This document shows, piece after piece, positions 17,392 to 26,791 of a DNA stretch of 64,000 nucleotides (positions are counted from its first letter, which is position 1; every line of letters starts with the position of its first letter). The notes beneath the pieces were generated by a model, which saw only the letters and a list, made by a program, of their open reading frames with translations, was not told the DNA's origin and did not search any database. The position numbers and the translations under genes are program-made. The stretch is from positions 558,001 to 622,000 of the forward strand of contig CAWISG010000003.1 of assembly GCA_963838735.1 (NCBI GenBank). Direction: 5' to 3'. This stretch comes from Parerythrobacter_A sp963838735 (GTDB lineage Bacteria > Pseudomonadota > Alphaproteobacteria > Sphingomonadales > Sphingomonadaceae).

Positions 17392-18194
17392 CGCAACCGC
17401 CCGCGCATGTGCCACCAATCGGGCTGCGATTTCGCGATTTTGGAGACTGCGGCATCGGCACGTTCGGCGGACCGATACAGCGCAAAGCAGGTTGCGCCCG
17501 AACCGGACATTCGCGTCACGAAAGCATCGGTTTCGCGCAACGCGGCGAGCACATCGGCGACAGGCGGACAAAGCGAAATAGCGGGGCTTTCCAGATCGTT
17601 GCGTCCCTCTCTTGCGATGTTGTCGCAGGTTCCGGTTGGCAAGCCACCCCGATCCTCTCCGTCCCACGCTTCGAAAACCGGCCCGGTTGCCAGCGCCTCG
17701 CCGGGATTAACCAGCAGCACTTCGGTTCCGGCCAGATCGTTCTCTACGGGCTCGATGTCCGTACCGGTGCCCCGCCCGATAGCCGCGATGCTGTCGACAC
17801 AGGCGGGCACATCCGCACCCAGTTTCGCCGCCTTTTCCCGCCAGTTATCGGGCAAGCCGTACATTTCGCGCACGATGCGAAAAACCGCCCCCGCGTCGGC
17901 AGACCCGCCGCCGAGCCCCGCCGCGACCGGCAGGTTCTTTTCCAGCGAAATTTCCAGACCAGACGAACGCGGCAACGCACTCAGCGCCAGTGCGGCCAGA
18001 TTGTCGAACGGCACACCCAACGCCTGAGCAAACGGGCCGAGAACGTGAAGCGTATCGTTGTCGCCAACATGCGCAGCCAGCACATCGCCAGCGTCGACGA
18101 AAGCAAACAGTGTCTCGATATCGTGATAGCCATCGTGCCGGCGTCCGCGAACATGCAGCGCGAGGTTGATCTTGGCATAGGCCGTTTCGCGCAT
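17388..18194 (-). CDS. ispE: 4-diphosphocytidyl-2-C-methyl-D-erythritol kinase
   Basis: 268 residues, GHMP kinase fold. It phosphorylates CDP-methylerythritol in the MEP pathway for isoprenoid precursors. Signature blocks are the N-terminal AYAKINLALHV, GYHDIETLFAF, the ATP loop PVAAGLGGGSADAG (about 89-102) and LGADVPACV. The ATG at 18194 is chosen; a GTG one codon upstream is also open. The ETF-QO gene ends 15 nt upstream on the same strand. Confidence 0.95.
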   Translation of the reverse strand: MRETAYAKINLALHVRGRRHDGYHDIETLFAFVDAGDVLAAHVGDNDTLHVLGPFAQALGVPFDNLAALALSALPRSSGLEISLEKNLPVAAGLGGGSADAGAVFRIVREMYGLPDNWREKAAKLGADVPACVDSIAAIGRGTGTDIEPVENDLAGTEVLLVNPGEALATGPVFEAWDGEDRGGLPTGTCDNIAREGRNDLESPAISLCPPVADVLAALRETDAFVTRMSGSGATCFALYRSAERADAAVSKIAKSQPDWWHMRGRLR

Positions 18195-18209
18195 CACAGC
18201 TCTACATGC

Positions 18210-19892
18210 TTACATATTCGGATAATTCGGCCCGCCGCCACCTTCGGGAGTGGTCCAGTTGATGTTCTGGTTCGGATCCTTGATATCGCAGGTCTTGCAG
18301 TGGACGCAGTTCTGTGAATTGATGACGAATTTCGGCTCTTCCTCGCCTTCGATCACCCACTCGTACACGCCTGCCGGACAGTATCGGCTCGACGGTCCGC
18401 CATAGACGCCAAGCTCGCTGGCGCGTTGCAGTTCCAGGTCGGCCACCTTCAGGTGATTGGGCTGGTCTTCGGCATGGTTTGTATAACTGAACGCTACCGA
18501 GGTCAGCCGGTCGAACGTGATGACACCGTCGGGCTTGGGATATTTAATCGGCTGGTACAAGTCCGCGCGCTGCGTTTCGGTGTAGTCCGCATGGTGCTTC
18601 ATGGCGAAGGGCAAACCGATTTTCAGTTGCCGCATCCACATGTCGATACCGGCCAGTACGGTACCGACATCGCCGCCGAATTTGGCAACCATCGGCTGCG
18701 CGTTCTGCGCCTTTTTCAGCTCGGTCGCGATCCAGCTTTCGCGCAGGTTTGTATCGTAATCGGTCAGCTCGGTGCGCTCTGAACCGGCCGCGATAGCCGC
18801 TGCCGCGCTTTCGGCGGCCAGCATGCCGCTCTTCATCGCGGTATGACTGCCCTTGATACGCGGCACATTCACGAAGCCCGCCGCACATCCGATCAGCGCG
18901 CCGCCGGGGAACGCCAGCTTCGGCACGCTCTGCCAGCCGCCTTCATTGATGGCGCGCGCGCCATAGGCCACGCGCTTGCCGCCTTCCAGATAGTCGCGGA
19001 TAGCGGGATGCAGTTTCCACCGCTGGAATTCCTCGAACGGCGAAACATAGGGGTTTTTGTAATCGAGCGCGGTCACGAAGCCCAGCGCGACCTGACCATT
19101 CGCCTGATGGTACAGGAAGCCGCCGCCCCAGCTGTCGCTCTCGGACAGCGGCCAGCCCTGCGTATGGATGACCTGCCCCGGCTTGTGCTTCTTGGGATCG
19201 ATGTCCCACAATTCCTTAACGCCAAGACCATAGACCTGCGGCTGGCAGTCCGCCTCCAGATTGAAACGGGCCTTCATCTGCTTGGTCAAATTGCCGCGCG
19301 CACCTTCGGCGAACAGCGTATATTTTGCCTCGATCTCCATGCCAGGCTGAAAATCGCCCTTATGCTCGCCGTTCGCAGCCACACCCATATCCTGAGTAAT
19401 AACGCCACGCACCGCGCCCGTATCGTCGAACATAACTTCGGCGGCGGGAAAGCCGGGAAAGACCATGACGCCCAGCGCCTCCGCCTGTTCGCCAAGCCAG
19501 CGGGTCTGGTTGGCGAGGCTGCCGGTATAGCAGCCATCGTTCCCCATGAACGGGGGCAGCGCCATGTGCGGAATATCGTATTTCTTGCCCTTGGACAGGA
19601 TCCAGTGCTGGTTATCCGTCACCGGCGTTTCCGCCATTGGACAGCCGTTTTCCTTCCAGTCCGGCAGCAACTCATCGAGCGCAATCGGATCGACTACCGC
19701 ACCCGACAGGATATGCGCGCCGATCTCGGACCCCTTTTCCAGCACGACCACTTCGAGATCTTCGTCGATCTGTTTCAGCCGGATTGCGGCGGCCATGCCC
19801 GCCACGCCGCCGCCGACAATGACCACGTCGCATGGCATCGATTCACGTTCGATAACGGTAGCTGTATCTTCTGACGACATAGAAACGGGCAT
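18210..19892 (-). CDS. Electron-transfer flavoprotein-ubiquinone oxidoreductase
   Basis: A 560-residue inner-membrane-associated enzyme that passes electrons from ETF (fatty-acid and amino-acid dehydrogenases) to ubiquinone. The FAD-binding GGGVAGMAAA lies near residues 27-36. The C-terminal ferredoxin-like domain has four cluster cysteines in YCPAGVYE and NCVHCKTCD, and the protein ends in the usual GGGGPNYPNM. Length and domain order match ETF-QO (FixC-like). The ATG at 19892 is used; a second ATG at 19880 is possible. Divergent from the UDG-like gene across an 85-nt gap. Confidence 0.95.
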   Translation of the reverse strand: MPVSMSSEDTATVIERESMPCDVVIVGGGVAGMAAAIRLKQIDEDLEVVVLEKGSEIGAHILSGAVVDPIALDELLPDWKENGCPMAETPVTDNQHWILSKGKKYDIPHMALPPFMGNDGCYTGSLANQTRWLGEQAEALGVMVFPGFPAAEVMFDDTGAVRGVITQDMGVAANGEHKGDFQPGMEIEAKYTLFAEGARGNLTKQMKARFNLEADCQPQVYGLGVKELWDIDPKKHKPGQVIHTQGWPLSESDSWGGGFLYHQANGQVALGFVTALDYKNPYVSPFEEFQRWKLHPAIRDYLEGGKRVAYGARAINEGGWQSVPKLAFPGGALIGCAAGFVNVPRIKGSHTAMKSGMLAAESAAAAIAAGSERTELTDYDTNLRESWIATELKKAQNAQPMVAKFGGDVGTVLAGIDMWMRQLKIGLPFAMKHHADYTETQRADLYQPIKYPKPDGVITFDRLTSVAFSYTNHAEDQPNHLKVADLELQRASELGVYGGPSSRYCPAGVYEWVIEGEEEPKFVINSQNCVHCKTCDIKDPNQNINWTTPEGGGGPNYPNM

Positions 19893-19977
19893 CTTTCGTT
19901 GCGGGTGTCTGTTTTTTCCGAATTAGGGTCGGCAGGTCTTGAATACCAGTGTCTGGCAGGTCAAGGTTGCTGTGCCG

Positions 19978-20766
19978 ATGACCGCTGTTGCCCCACCACT
20001 CCACGCGCCACCCCAAACACGCACGCTCACCAACGATATCGCCTCCGCTCTAGCATGGTGGCAGGACGCCGGTGTGTCGCATGACTACGCCGATGACGTT
20101 ACGACGTGGCTTGCGGAACCCGAAGGGGAAAGCGTTGATCGACCGGATAAGCCGGCGGCACAGGTTCGGACGTCGAAACCGGACCCGGCGCCGCACCTGT
20201 CACTGGCCCCGATTGCGGGCGAACCGGCGAACTGGCCAAGAGACCTTGCCGCCTTTCGCGACTGGTGGATCGCCTCGCCCGACTTTACGCCCGGCGGGTT
20301 CGGCGCGCGTGTTCCGCCCCGTGGCAAGGCAGGGGCGGCCTATCTGTTCCTCGTGCCCGAGCCCGATGCCGGCGACGACGCAACGCTGCTGTCCGGGCCG
20401 CAAGGAAGACTGCTGCGAAGTTTTATCGGCGCGGCAGGTCTGGCCGAGGCGGACTGCTATTTCGCCTCCGCCCTGCCCGCCTCGATAACCATGCCCGACT
20501 GGCAGGAATTGCGCGCGCGCGGCCTCGATGCCGTGACGACCCACCACCTCGGCCTTGCCCGACCGCAACGCATCGTTGCATTCGGGCGCAACCTCCTGCC
20601 GCTGTTGGGACACGATACGGCGCAGGCCGCGTCCAATGGCTTGCATTTCAAGACAAATGATAGCGAAATACGTCTGCTGGCCGCGCCGACACTGAACGAA
20701 TTGCTGCGCGCACCGCAGCGCCGTCGCCGGTTCTGGCAACGATGGCTCACATGGACGGACGACTGA
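19978..20766 (+). CDS. Uracil-DNA glycosylase-like protein, probably degenerate
   Basis: 262 residues. The pattern LVPEPDAGDDATLLSGPQGRLL, followed by ADCYFASALPA and later LARPQRIVAFGRNLLPLLG, follows the order of motifs in family-4/5 uracil-DNA glycosylases. However, the canonical GExPGxxED and HPS motifs are not intact, so activity is doubtful. The first 90 residues are Pro/Thr-rich and unlike UDG. The ATG at 19978 fits best; the frame opens at a TTG upstream. It is followed 1 nt later by the lytic transglycosylase gene. An unrelated role is possible. Confidence 0.55.
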   Translation: MTAVAPPLHAPPQTRTLTNDIASALAWWQDAGVSHDYADDVTTWLAEPEGESVDRPDKPAAQVRTSKPDPAPHLSLAPIAGEPANWPRDLAAFRDWWIASPDFTPGGFGARVPPRGKAGAAYLFLVPEPDAGDDATLLSGPQGRLLRSFIGAAGLAEADCYFASALPASITMPDWQELRARGLDAVTTHHLGLARPQRIVAFGRNLLPLLGHDTAQAASNGLHFKTNDSEIRLLAAPTLNELLRAPQRRRRFWQRWLTWTDD

Positions 20767-20767
20767 T

Positions 20768-22543
20768 ATGCCCCGCATCGCCACCCGACCGGTAATTCTC
20801 GCCGCCATGCTGGCCGGTGTCGCCCTGACCGGCCCCGCTGCCAATGCGCAGCAGTCCACCGCGGCCGATTATTTCCGCGAACGGTCGGCTACGTCAAACA
20901 CGCCGACCGTGCTCGATGCATCGCAAGTTACGCGCTATCGCTCCGTCTTCGCCGCGATCGATCGGCAGGACTGGAGCACTGTCACTGCCATGCTGGCGCA
21001 GGACGATGGTAGCCCGCTCTACCAAGTCGCGCTGGCGGAATATTACCTGCACGCCGACAGCCCCCGCATCGAGGCAGGACAGATCCAGCAATGGCTATCC
21101 GCCGGGACCGACCTGCCGCAAGCCGAGCAGATCACCGCGCTTGGCGAGCGGCGCGGGTTGGAGGCACGCTATGCGGTGCCGGCCAAGCAATCCTTCGTCA
21201 GCCAGGGCTACGCCAGCAAGCGCATCCGTCCGCGCACGGTGCGCGACGGCACCTTGCCGGACTCGATCCGCCGCTCCATTCTGCAACACATCAAGGACGA
21301 CGATCCCGACGGTGCGCGGCTGATGCTGGACGGTATCGACGCAAACCTGAGCAGCGAATCCCGTGCAGAATGGCGCCAGCGTGTGGCGTGGAGCTATTAC
21401 ATTGAGAACGACGACCGCGCCGCGCTCGGCATGGCGATGACCGTGGCGCAAGGATCGGGCGCGTGGGTCGCGGAAGGCGACTGGGTCGCGGGTCTCGCAG
21501 CCTGGCGGCTGGGCGATTGCGATACCAGCGCGGCCTATTTTGAACGCGCCGCGCAAGGTGCCTACAATGTCGAATTGCAGGCGGCGGCGCGATATTGGGC
21601 CAGCCGCGCCTATATCCGCTGCCGCGCGCCGGAAAAGGCGGTCGAGCAATTGCGCGGCGCGTCCGACCTCGACGAGACGCTGTACGGCATGCTGGCGTTG
21701 GAGCAGCTGGGCAAACAGCTTCCCGGCACCCATGCACAGGCCGATTTCGGCGCCGATGACTGGCGCAAATTGCAGGGCGTTTCCAATGTCCGCACCGCCG
21801 TCGCATTGGCGCAAATCGGCGAAAGCGCACTGGCCGATGACGTGCTGCGCCACCAGGCCGAAATCGGCGACGCCTCGCAATATGACGCGCTGTCGCGATT
21901 GGCGCGCGAGCTTGGCCTGCCCTCCATGCAGCTGTGGATGGCGCACAATGCACCACGCGGCGCGCAGTCCGAACCCGCCCTGCGCTATCCAGCACCGCGC
22001 TGGACCCCGGTGAACGGATGGAAAGTCGATCCCGCTTTGGCCTATGCCCATACCCTCCAGGAATCGAATTTCCGGGCCCGCGTCGTCAGCCCGGCGGGTG
22101 CACGCGGCCTGATGCAGATTATGCCCGCCGCGGCAAAGGATCATGCCGGCAAGTTGGGCGTGGCCGGCAATGCGCGCGATCTTTCGAACCCGGAAATCAA
22201 TCTCGCCTTCGGGCAGGAACATCTCAACATGCTGCGCCATAGCGGCGCAACCGGCGGGCGGCTGCCCAAGATCATGGCGGCCTACAACGCCGGTCTGCGC
22301 CCCGTGACCCGTTGGAACAGCGAAGTGCGAGACCAGGACGACGCGCTGCTATATATGGAGAGCATCCCCTATTGGGAAACGCGCGGCTATGTCGCCATCG
22401 TGATGCGCAATTACTGGATGTACGAGCGGCAGGCCAATGCACCCTTGTCACCCAGCCGCCGTGCTTTGGCCGAAGGACAGTGGCCCGGATTTCCGGAGCT
22501 TGGGCCGGAGCTCGGGCCGAACCGGATGACTCGTCGCGACTGA
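20768..22543 (+). CDS. Soluble lytic murein transglycosylase
   Basis: A 591-residue periplasmic protein with a Sec signal peptide (MPRIATRPVILAAMLAGVAL... NAQQ). A long helical, TPR-like superhelix precedes a C-terminal SLT catalytic domain with HTLQESNFRARVVSPAGARGLMQ; the catalytic glutamate is E432 in QES. It cleaves peptidoglycan glycan strands to form 1,6-anhydro-muramyl ends during wall turnover. The stop overlaps the moaB start (TGATG). Size and domain order match the Slt70 class. Confidence 0.92.
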   Translation: MPRIATRPVILAAMLAGVALTGPAANAQQSTAADYFRERSATSNTPTVLDASQVTRYRSVFAAIDRQDWSTVTAMLAQDDGSPLYQVALAEYYLHADSPRIEAGQIQQWLSAGTDLPQAEQITALGERRGLEARYAVPAKQSFVSQGYASKRIRPRTVRDGTLPDSIRRSILQHIKDDDPDGARLMLDGIDANLSSESRAEWRQRVAWSYYIENDDRAALGMAMTVAQGSGAWVAEGDWVAGLAAWRLGDCDTSAAYFERAAQGAYNVELQAAARYWASRAYIRCRAPEKAVEQLRGASDLDETLYGMLALEQLGKQLPGTHAQADFGADDWRKLQGVSNVRTAVALAQIGESALADDVLRHQAEIGDASQYDALSRLARELGLPSMQLWMAHNAPRGAQSEPALRYPAPRWTPVNGWKVDPALAYAHTLQESNFRARVVSPAGARGLMQIMPAAAKDHAGKLGVAGNARDLSNPEINLAFGQEHLNMLRHSGATGGRLPKIMAAYNAGLRPVTRWNSEVRDQDDALLYMESIPYWETRGYVAIVMRNYWMYERQANAPLSPSRRALAEGQWPGFPELGPELGPNRMTRRD

Positions 22544-23070
22544 TGGCAGTCGATCCGGATCGTGTCTTCAAGCCGCTGAACCTCGCGGTGCTGACCGTTT
22601 CGGACACCCGCACCGTTAATACCGACACCTCCGGCGATATTCTCGTGTCGCGGCTGGAGGCGGCAGGCCACCGGCTCGCCGCCCGCATGATCGTGCGCGA
22701 CGATGCCGACCTGCTGGTAAGGCAGTTGGAAACCTGGATGGCCGATCCCGCTGTCGATGCGGTCCTGTGCACAGGCGGCACAGGCCTGACCGGACGCGAC
22801 GTGACGCCCGAGGCGCTGGCGCGCATTGCCACCAAGGACATACCCGGCTTCGGCGAACTGTTCCGCTGGCTCAGTTTCCAGACCATCGGCACCAGCACCA
22901 TCCAGAGCCGCGCTTGCGCCGTGTTGGCGGGCGACACCTATATCTTCGCGTTGCCCGGATCCAATGGCGCGGTGAAGGACGGGTGGGACGGCATCCTGGC
23001 CGAACAGCTCGACAGCCGCAACCGGCCCTGCAACTTCGTCGATCTGATGCCGCGTCTGCGCGAGACCTGA
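22543..23070 (+). CDS. moaB: Molybdenum cofactor biosynthesis protein B
   Basis: A 175-residue MoaB/MogA-fold protein. It has the SDTRTVNTDTSG N-terminal motif, the CTGGTGLTGRDVTPEA loop and the IFALPGSNGAVKDGW block that binds molybdopterin. Members adenylate molybdopterin or are close relatives of those that do. The ATG lies in a TGATG overlap with the transglycosylase stop; the longer open frame upstream is its shadow. No other molybdenum cofactor gene is in the window. Confidence 0.92.
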   Translation: MAVDPDRVFKPLNLAVLTVSDTRTVNTDTSGDILVSRLEAAGHRLAARMIVRDDADLLVRQLETWMADPAVDAVLCTGGTGLTGRDVTPEALARIATKDIPGFGELFRWLSFQTIGTSTIQSRACAVLAGDTYIFALPGSNGAVKDGWDGILAEQLDSRNRPCNFVDLMPRLRET

Positions 23071-23107
23071 ACTCCGGCATTCTGATGTAGAAATATTGTT
23101 CTGTATT

Positions 23108-23123
23108 TGTTCCACGTGAAACC
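23108..23123. other. parS-like centromere site
   Basis: TGTTCCACGTGAAACC matches the broadly conserved bacterial ParB-binding palindrome TGTTTCACGTGAAACA at 14 of 16 positions, with one mismatch in the central 14 bp. It lies in the 65-nt gap between moaB and the radical SAM gene. I saw no comparable second site in this window. ParB sites usually cluster near the replication origin, but origin-linked genes are not present here, so the function is inferred from sequence only. Confidence 0.45.
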
Positions 23124-23135
23124 CTATGCTGCGGC

Positions 23136-24224
23136 ATGGCTACGAATCCCCTCCCAACCGAAATTCGCGGACGCGGCGCGCAGTCCGCTGCCGTGCCCGA
23201 CCGGTTCGGTCTGGCGACGCGGGAAGCGGATGGCGACTGGCGCGACGCGATGGAGGCGTTGGACGGACCGCCGGTTAAACTGCGCACCACCGTCACCGAG
23301 GAATCGCCCAAGTCGATCCTCTCCTTCAACACCTCACCCGACATCGGCTTCGACCGTTCCATCAACGCCTATCGCGGATGCGAGCATGGCTGTGTCTATT
23401 GCTTTGCCCGCCCTACCCATGCCTATCACGACCTGTCGCCGGGATTGGACTTCGAAACGAAGCTGTTCGCCAAACCCGACGCAGCAAAACTGCTGCGCGC
23501 CACGCTGGCCAAGCCGTCCTACCGCCCGCGCTGGATTGCGATGGGCACCAACACCGACCCTTATCAACCGATAGAGCGCGACTACCGAATCACGCGCCAG
23601 GTGCTGGAGGTGTGCCTCGATGCGCGTCATCCCGTCACCATCACCACCAAGTCCGACCGCGTGGTGGACGATATCGACCTGCTGGAAGAGATGGCGCGGC
23701 AACGGCTTGTCGCGGTTGCCATCAGCGTCACTTCACTCGACGCGAAACTGTCCGGCAAGCTCGAACCGCGCGCAGCTTCTCCGCGCAAGCGCTTGGCGGC
23801 GCTTGAAAAACTGGCCGCCGCTGGCATCCCTTCCCATATCTCCATCGCCCCCGTCATCCCCGCCATTACGGATGAATATATGGAAGCCCTGATTGCGGCG
23901 GGCGGCGAGGCGGGCGTGCAATCCGCGAGCTGGATACCGCTGCGCCTGCCCCACGAGGTCGCGCCCCTGTTCCGCGAATGGTTGGCGGTGCATTATCCCG
24001 ACCGCGCGACGAAGGTCATCAACATCGTGCGCGATATCAGGGACGGACGCGATAACGATCCCGGCTTCTTTACCCGCATGAACCCACAAGGTGTCTGGGC
24101 CGACCTGTTCCGCAACCGGTTCCGCAATGCCTGCCGCAAAGCGGGGATCGGGCGGGAACGCATCGCCCTCGACTCCAGCAATTTCCGCGCCCCACCGCCG
24201 GAGGGGCAGATGCGGCTGCTTTAG
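23136..24224 (+). CDS. PA0069 family radical SAM protein
   Basis: A 362-residue radical SAM enzyme related to spore photoproduct lyase-like proteins of the PA0069 family. The 4Fe-4S motif is CEHGCVYC (C82, C86, C89) in the block INAYRGCEHGCVYCF. Nearby conserved blocks are PKSILSFNTSPDIGFDRS and GTNTDPYQPIE. The reaction is not established for the family. The ATG at 23136 follows a short gap with the parS-like site. The gene converges on the DUF1330 gene across a repeat-bearing spacer. Confidence 0.88.
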   Translation: MATNPLPTEIRGRGAQSAAVPDRFGLATREADGDWRDAMEALDGPPVKLRTTVTEESPKSILSFNTSPDIGFDRSINAYRGCEHGCVYCFARPTHAYHDLSPGLDFETKLFAKPDAAKLLRATLAKPSYRPRWIAMGTNTDPYQPIERDYRITRQVLEVCLDARHPVTITTKSDRVVDDIDLLEEMARQRLVAVAISVTSLDAKLSGKLEPRAASPRKRLAALEKLAAAGIPSHISIAPVIPAITDEYMEALIAAGGEAGVQSASWIPLRLPHEVAPLFREWLAVHYPDRATKVINIVRDIRDGRDNDPGFFTRMNPQGVWADLFRNRFRNACRKAGIGRERIALDSSNFRAPPPEGQMRLL

Positions 24225-24308
24225 ACTGTTATTGAGCGTCAGCCTTTCGGTTCCGCATCAACGGGCACGCTTGTCCCACGCCGTTCGTTTTGAGCCTACG
24301 TCAAGACC

Positions 24309-24404
24309 CCGTTCGCCCTGAGCCTGCCGAAGGGTCGTCCTTACTTTTCCGGCTCAGTGTAAACAGAAGAAGAACAATCCTTCGACAGGCTCAGGACGAA
24401 CGGG
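24309..24404. repeat. Paired inverted REP-like elements (site 1)
   Basis: Two facing arms, CCGTTCGCCCTGAGCCTG... at 24309-24334 and CCTTCGACAGGCTCAGGA... at 24379-24404, form an imperfect inverted repeat around a 44-nt centre. The same motif pair occurs at 29337-29430 and 42063-42153. Such REP/BIME-like units are common in sphingomonads. This copy lies in the convergent spacer after the radical SAM gene and could act as a terminator. Confidence 0.75.
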
Positions 24405-24452
24405 AGTGTTATGTAAGCGCGATAACCTGCTCGTCTAACTCTAGGAACCTTA

Positions 24453-24884
24453 TCAAAACCCCTCCCCGCCTTCGCCCGGCGCGAAGCGTATCAACCGGCT
24501 GTTCGCCAGTGCCGCCGTCCGGTTCGCCACCGCCAGCTGGTACTCCGGATCCTTGATCATCTCGAAAAACGCGCCGCTGTTGGGGTAGCTGGCGACGAAG
24601 CCGTCGTGCCATTCGCGGGCTTCGGGGCCGGTCACCATCGCCTGGAACGCGCCGCGCCATACGATGCTGCCGCCGACGCGGCGGAAGATCGGGCCGCTGG
24701 TCTTGCCGTATTCCTCATAGGCGCGCCGCCCGCTCCAGTTCTTGGCGGCATGTTCGTGGCCCGCCGGATATTCGGCCTGGTCACGAAACAGCAGCAGGTT
24801 CAGCATGTGGATCGGCTCGTCGCGGGGCAGCGCCTTGAACGCGGCGAAACCGCTGGCGGTCGGGTCGATATGGATTTCGGACAT
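24453..24884 (-). CDS. DUF1330 domain-containing protein
   Basis: A 143-residue protein with the dimeric alpha/beta-barrel DUF1330 pattern: MLNLLLFRDQAEYP, EYGKTSGPIFRRVGGSIVWRG and the C-terminal FFEMIKDPEYQ. The function of the family is unknown. The ATG at 24882-24884 has a strong GGGGAG ribosome site about 6 nt upstream, so the longer frame is rejected. It stands alone, convergent with the radical SAM gene. Upstream, 24885-25119 holds no gene I can support. Confidence 0.85.
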   Translation of the reverse strand: MSEIHIDPTASGFAAFKALPRDEPIHMLNLLLFRDQAEYPAGHEHAAKNWSGRRAYEEYGKTSGPIFRRVGGSIVWRGAFQAMVTGPEAREWHDGFVASYPNSGAFFEMIKDPEYQLAVANRTAALANSRLIRFAPGEGGEGF

Positions 24885-25119
24885 TGAAGCTCCCCTTGAT
24901 GAACGATGTATCATTCGCTGCCAGGGTGACAAAGGTTACACCGTGTCACCTTCGGTATGACGCAGAATGCTGCTTGTATTCAGTGTCTTACGAGCGAACG
25001 CCACACCGGACGGACATGGGAACCGCGGCGGGAAAATGGCCACCTCCTTCGCGAGTCAACCTAGGCTGGTAATACGCGACAAGTGCGGTTGTAGGACAGC
25101 GCTTTCAGATGCGTCGTTC

Positions 25120-26736
25120 CTACCCCGCCAATTTGTAATCCACGAACCTGGCCCGCAAATCCTTCTTGCTGATCTTGCCCGTCGCGGTGTGGGGGATGTC
25201 GTCGACGAATTCGACCGCGTCGGGCAACCACCATTTCGCCACCTTGCTGGAAAGGAACGCGATGATGCTTTGCGCATCGCCCTCAACGCCCTCTTTCAGC
25301 ACTACGAACAGCACCGGGCGCTCGTCCCATTTCGGATGCGCCATACCGATTGCAGCCGCCTCGGCGACGGCGGGATGGCCGCAGGCGGCGTTTTCAAGTT
25401 CGACCGAACTGATCCACTCGCCGCCAGACTTGATGACGTCTTTGGTGCGGTCGGTCAGTTGCAGCGTACCGTCGGGATGGATGATGCCGACATCGCCGGT
25501 GTCGAACCACCCTTGCGCGTTCACCGCGTCTTCGTCTGCCTTGAAATAGCGTTTGATGACCCACGGGCCACGTATCTGCAACGCGCCCGATGTTCTGCCG
25601 TCGCGCGGCAGTTCGGTTTCCATGTCGTCGAGATCGACTGTGCGCAATTCGACGCCGAAGATCGGTCGCCCCTGCATGGCGCATTTCTCGACCTTTTCAT
25701 CGAAACTGAGCGTGTCCCAGTCGCGCGACGGTCCGCCGACGGTGCCGATGGGGCTGGTCTCCGTCATGCCCCAGGCGTGCTGGACGCGGGTGCCGTTCTT
25801 CATCAGCCGTTCAATCATGAAGCGCGGTGCGGCGGACCCGCCTATGGTTGCGGCTTTCAGCTTGGGCAGTTCGATGCCTTCGGCATCGCAATACTGGAAA
25901 TGCGCCAGCCAGACGGTCGGCACGCCCGCGCTGTCGGTCACGCCCTCGCGCTTCATTAACTCGTCCAGCACGGCAGGGTCGTTGACCGCGCTGAAAACGA
26001 ACTTCACGCCCGCCATCGCCCCGGCATAGGGCAGTCCCCAGCTTGCCGCGTGAAACATGGGCACCACGGGCAGCATCACACTGCTGGCCTGGAAGTTCAA
26101 GCTGGCCGGTTGCAATCCGGCCATCGCGTGGAACACCGTGCTGCGGTGTTCGTACAGCACGCCTTTCGGGTTGCCGGTCGTGCCGCTGGTATAGCACAAC
26201 ATGCACGGATCGCGCTCGTCGCCGCCGATCCATGCGAAATCGCCGTCCTGCGCGCCGATCCAGTCCTCGAACGCGATGGCCGCGCTACCCTCGGGCGGAT
26301 CGTAGCAGATGTAGTGCTCCACGCTGGTCCAGCGGTCTTTCATCCGGTCCACGATGGGCTGGAACGCGGCGTCGTAGAACAGCACGCGGTCCTCGGCATG
26401 GTTGACGATGTAGTCGAGCTGGTCGTCGAACAGGCGTGGGTTCACCGTGTGCAGCACGCCGCCCATGCCGGCCACGCCGTACCAGCTGACGAGGTGACGC
26501 GCGTGGTTCATCGCAAGGCTGGCCACGCGCTCGCCCGGCTCGATGCCATGCGCCTGCAACGCCTGCGCCATCTTCAGCGCGTCGGTGCGGATGCCCGCCC
26601 AATCGGTACGCGTTTCACTGCCATCGGCCCAGCGGGTCACGATCTCGCGGTCGCCCGATTCCCGTGCCGCATGGTCGATCACATGCGTCACCCGCATGGT
26701 CCAGTCCTGCATCGCGCCTTCGCTCTTGCCGCTCAT
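25120..26736 (-). CDS. Fatty-acid--CoA ligase (AlkK/medium- to long-chain type)
   Basis: A 538-residue ANL-superfamily ligase. The ATP loop is CYTSGTTGNPKG, the linker motif is HAWGMTETSPIG and the C-terminal part contains TKDVIKSGGEWISS and the catalytic Lys in TATGKISKKDLR. It activates fatty acids to acyl-CoA for beta-oxidation or lipid synthesis; the AlkK-like group is favoured by overall sequence. The ATG at 26734-26736 has GGGAGCGG upstream. The gene lies downstream of dnaE on the same strand. Confidence 0.9.
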   Translation of the reverse strand: MSGKSEGAMQDWTMRVTHVIDHAARESGDREIVTRWADGSETRTDWAGIRTDALKMAQALQAHGIEPGERVASLAMNHARHLVSWYGVAGMGGVLHTVNPRLFDDQLDYIVNHAEDRVLFYDAAFQPIVDRMKDRWTSVEHYICYDPPEGSAAIAFEDWIGAQDGDFAWIGGDERDPCMLCYTSGTTGNPKGVLYEHRSTVFHAMAGLQPASLNFQASSVMLPVVPMFHAASWGLPYAGAMAGVKFVFSAVNDPAVLDELMKREGVTDSAGVPTVWLAHFQYCDAEGIELPKLKAATIGGSAAPRFMIERLMKNGTRVQHAWGMTETSPIGTVGGPSRDWDTLSFDEKVEKCAMQGRPIFGVELRTVDLDDMETELPRDGRTSGALQIRGPWVIKRYFKADEDAVNAQGWFDTGDVGIIHPDGTLQLTDRTKDVIKSGGEWISSVELENAACGHPAVAEAAAIGMAHPKWDERPVLFVVLKEGVEGDAQSIIAFLSSKVAKWWLPDAVEFVDDIPHTATGKISKKDLRARFVDYKLAG

Positions 26737-26791
26737 CGTCGTCCGCTCCCTTTTGCGTTGTCTGGCAGGCAGCATGGCAAGCCGTTCGGTT

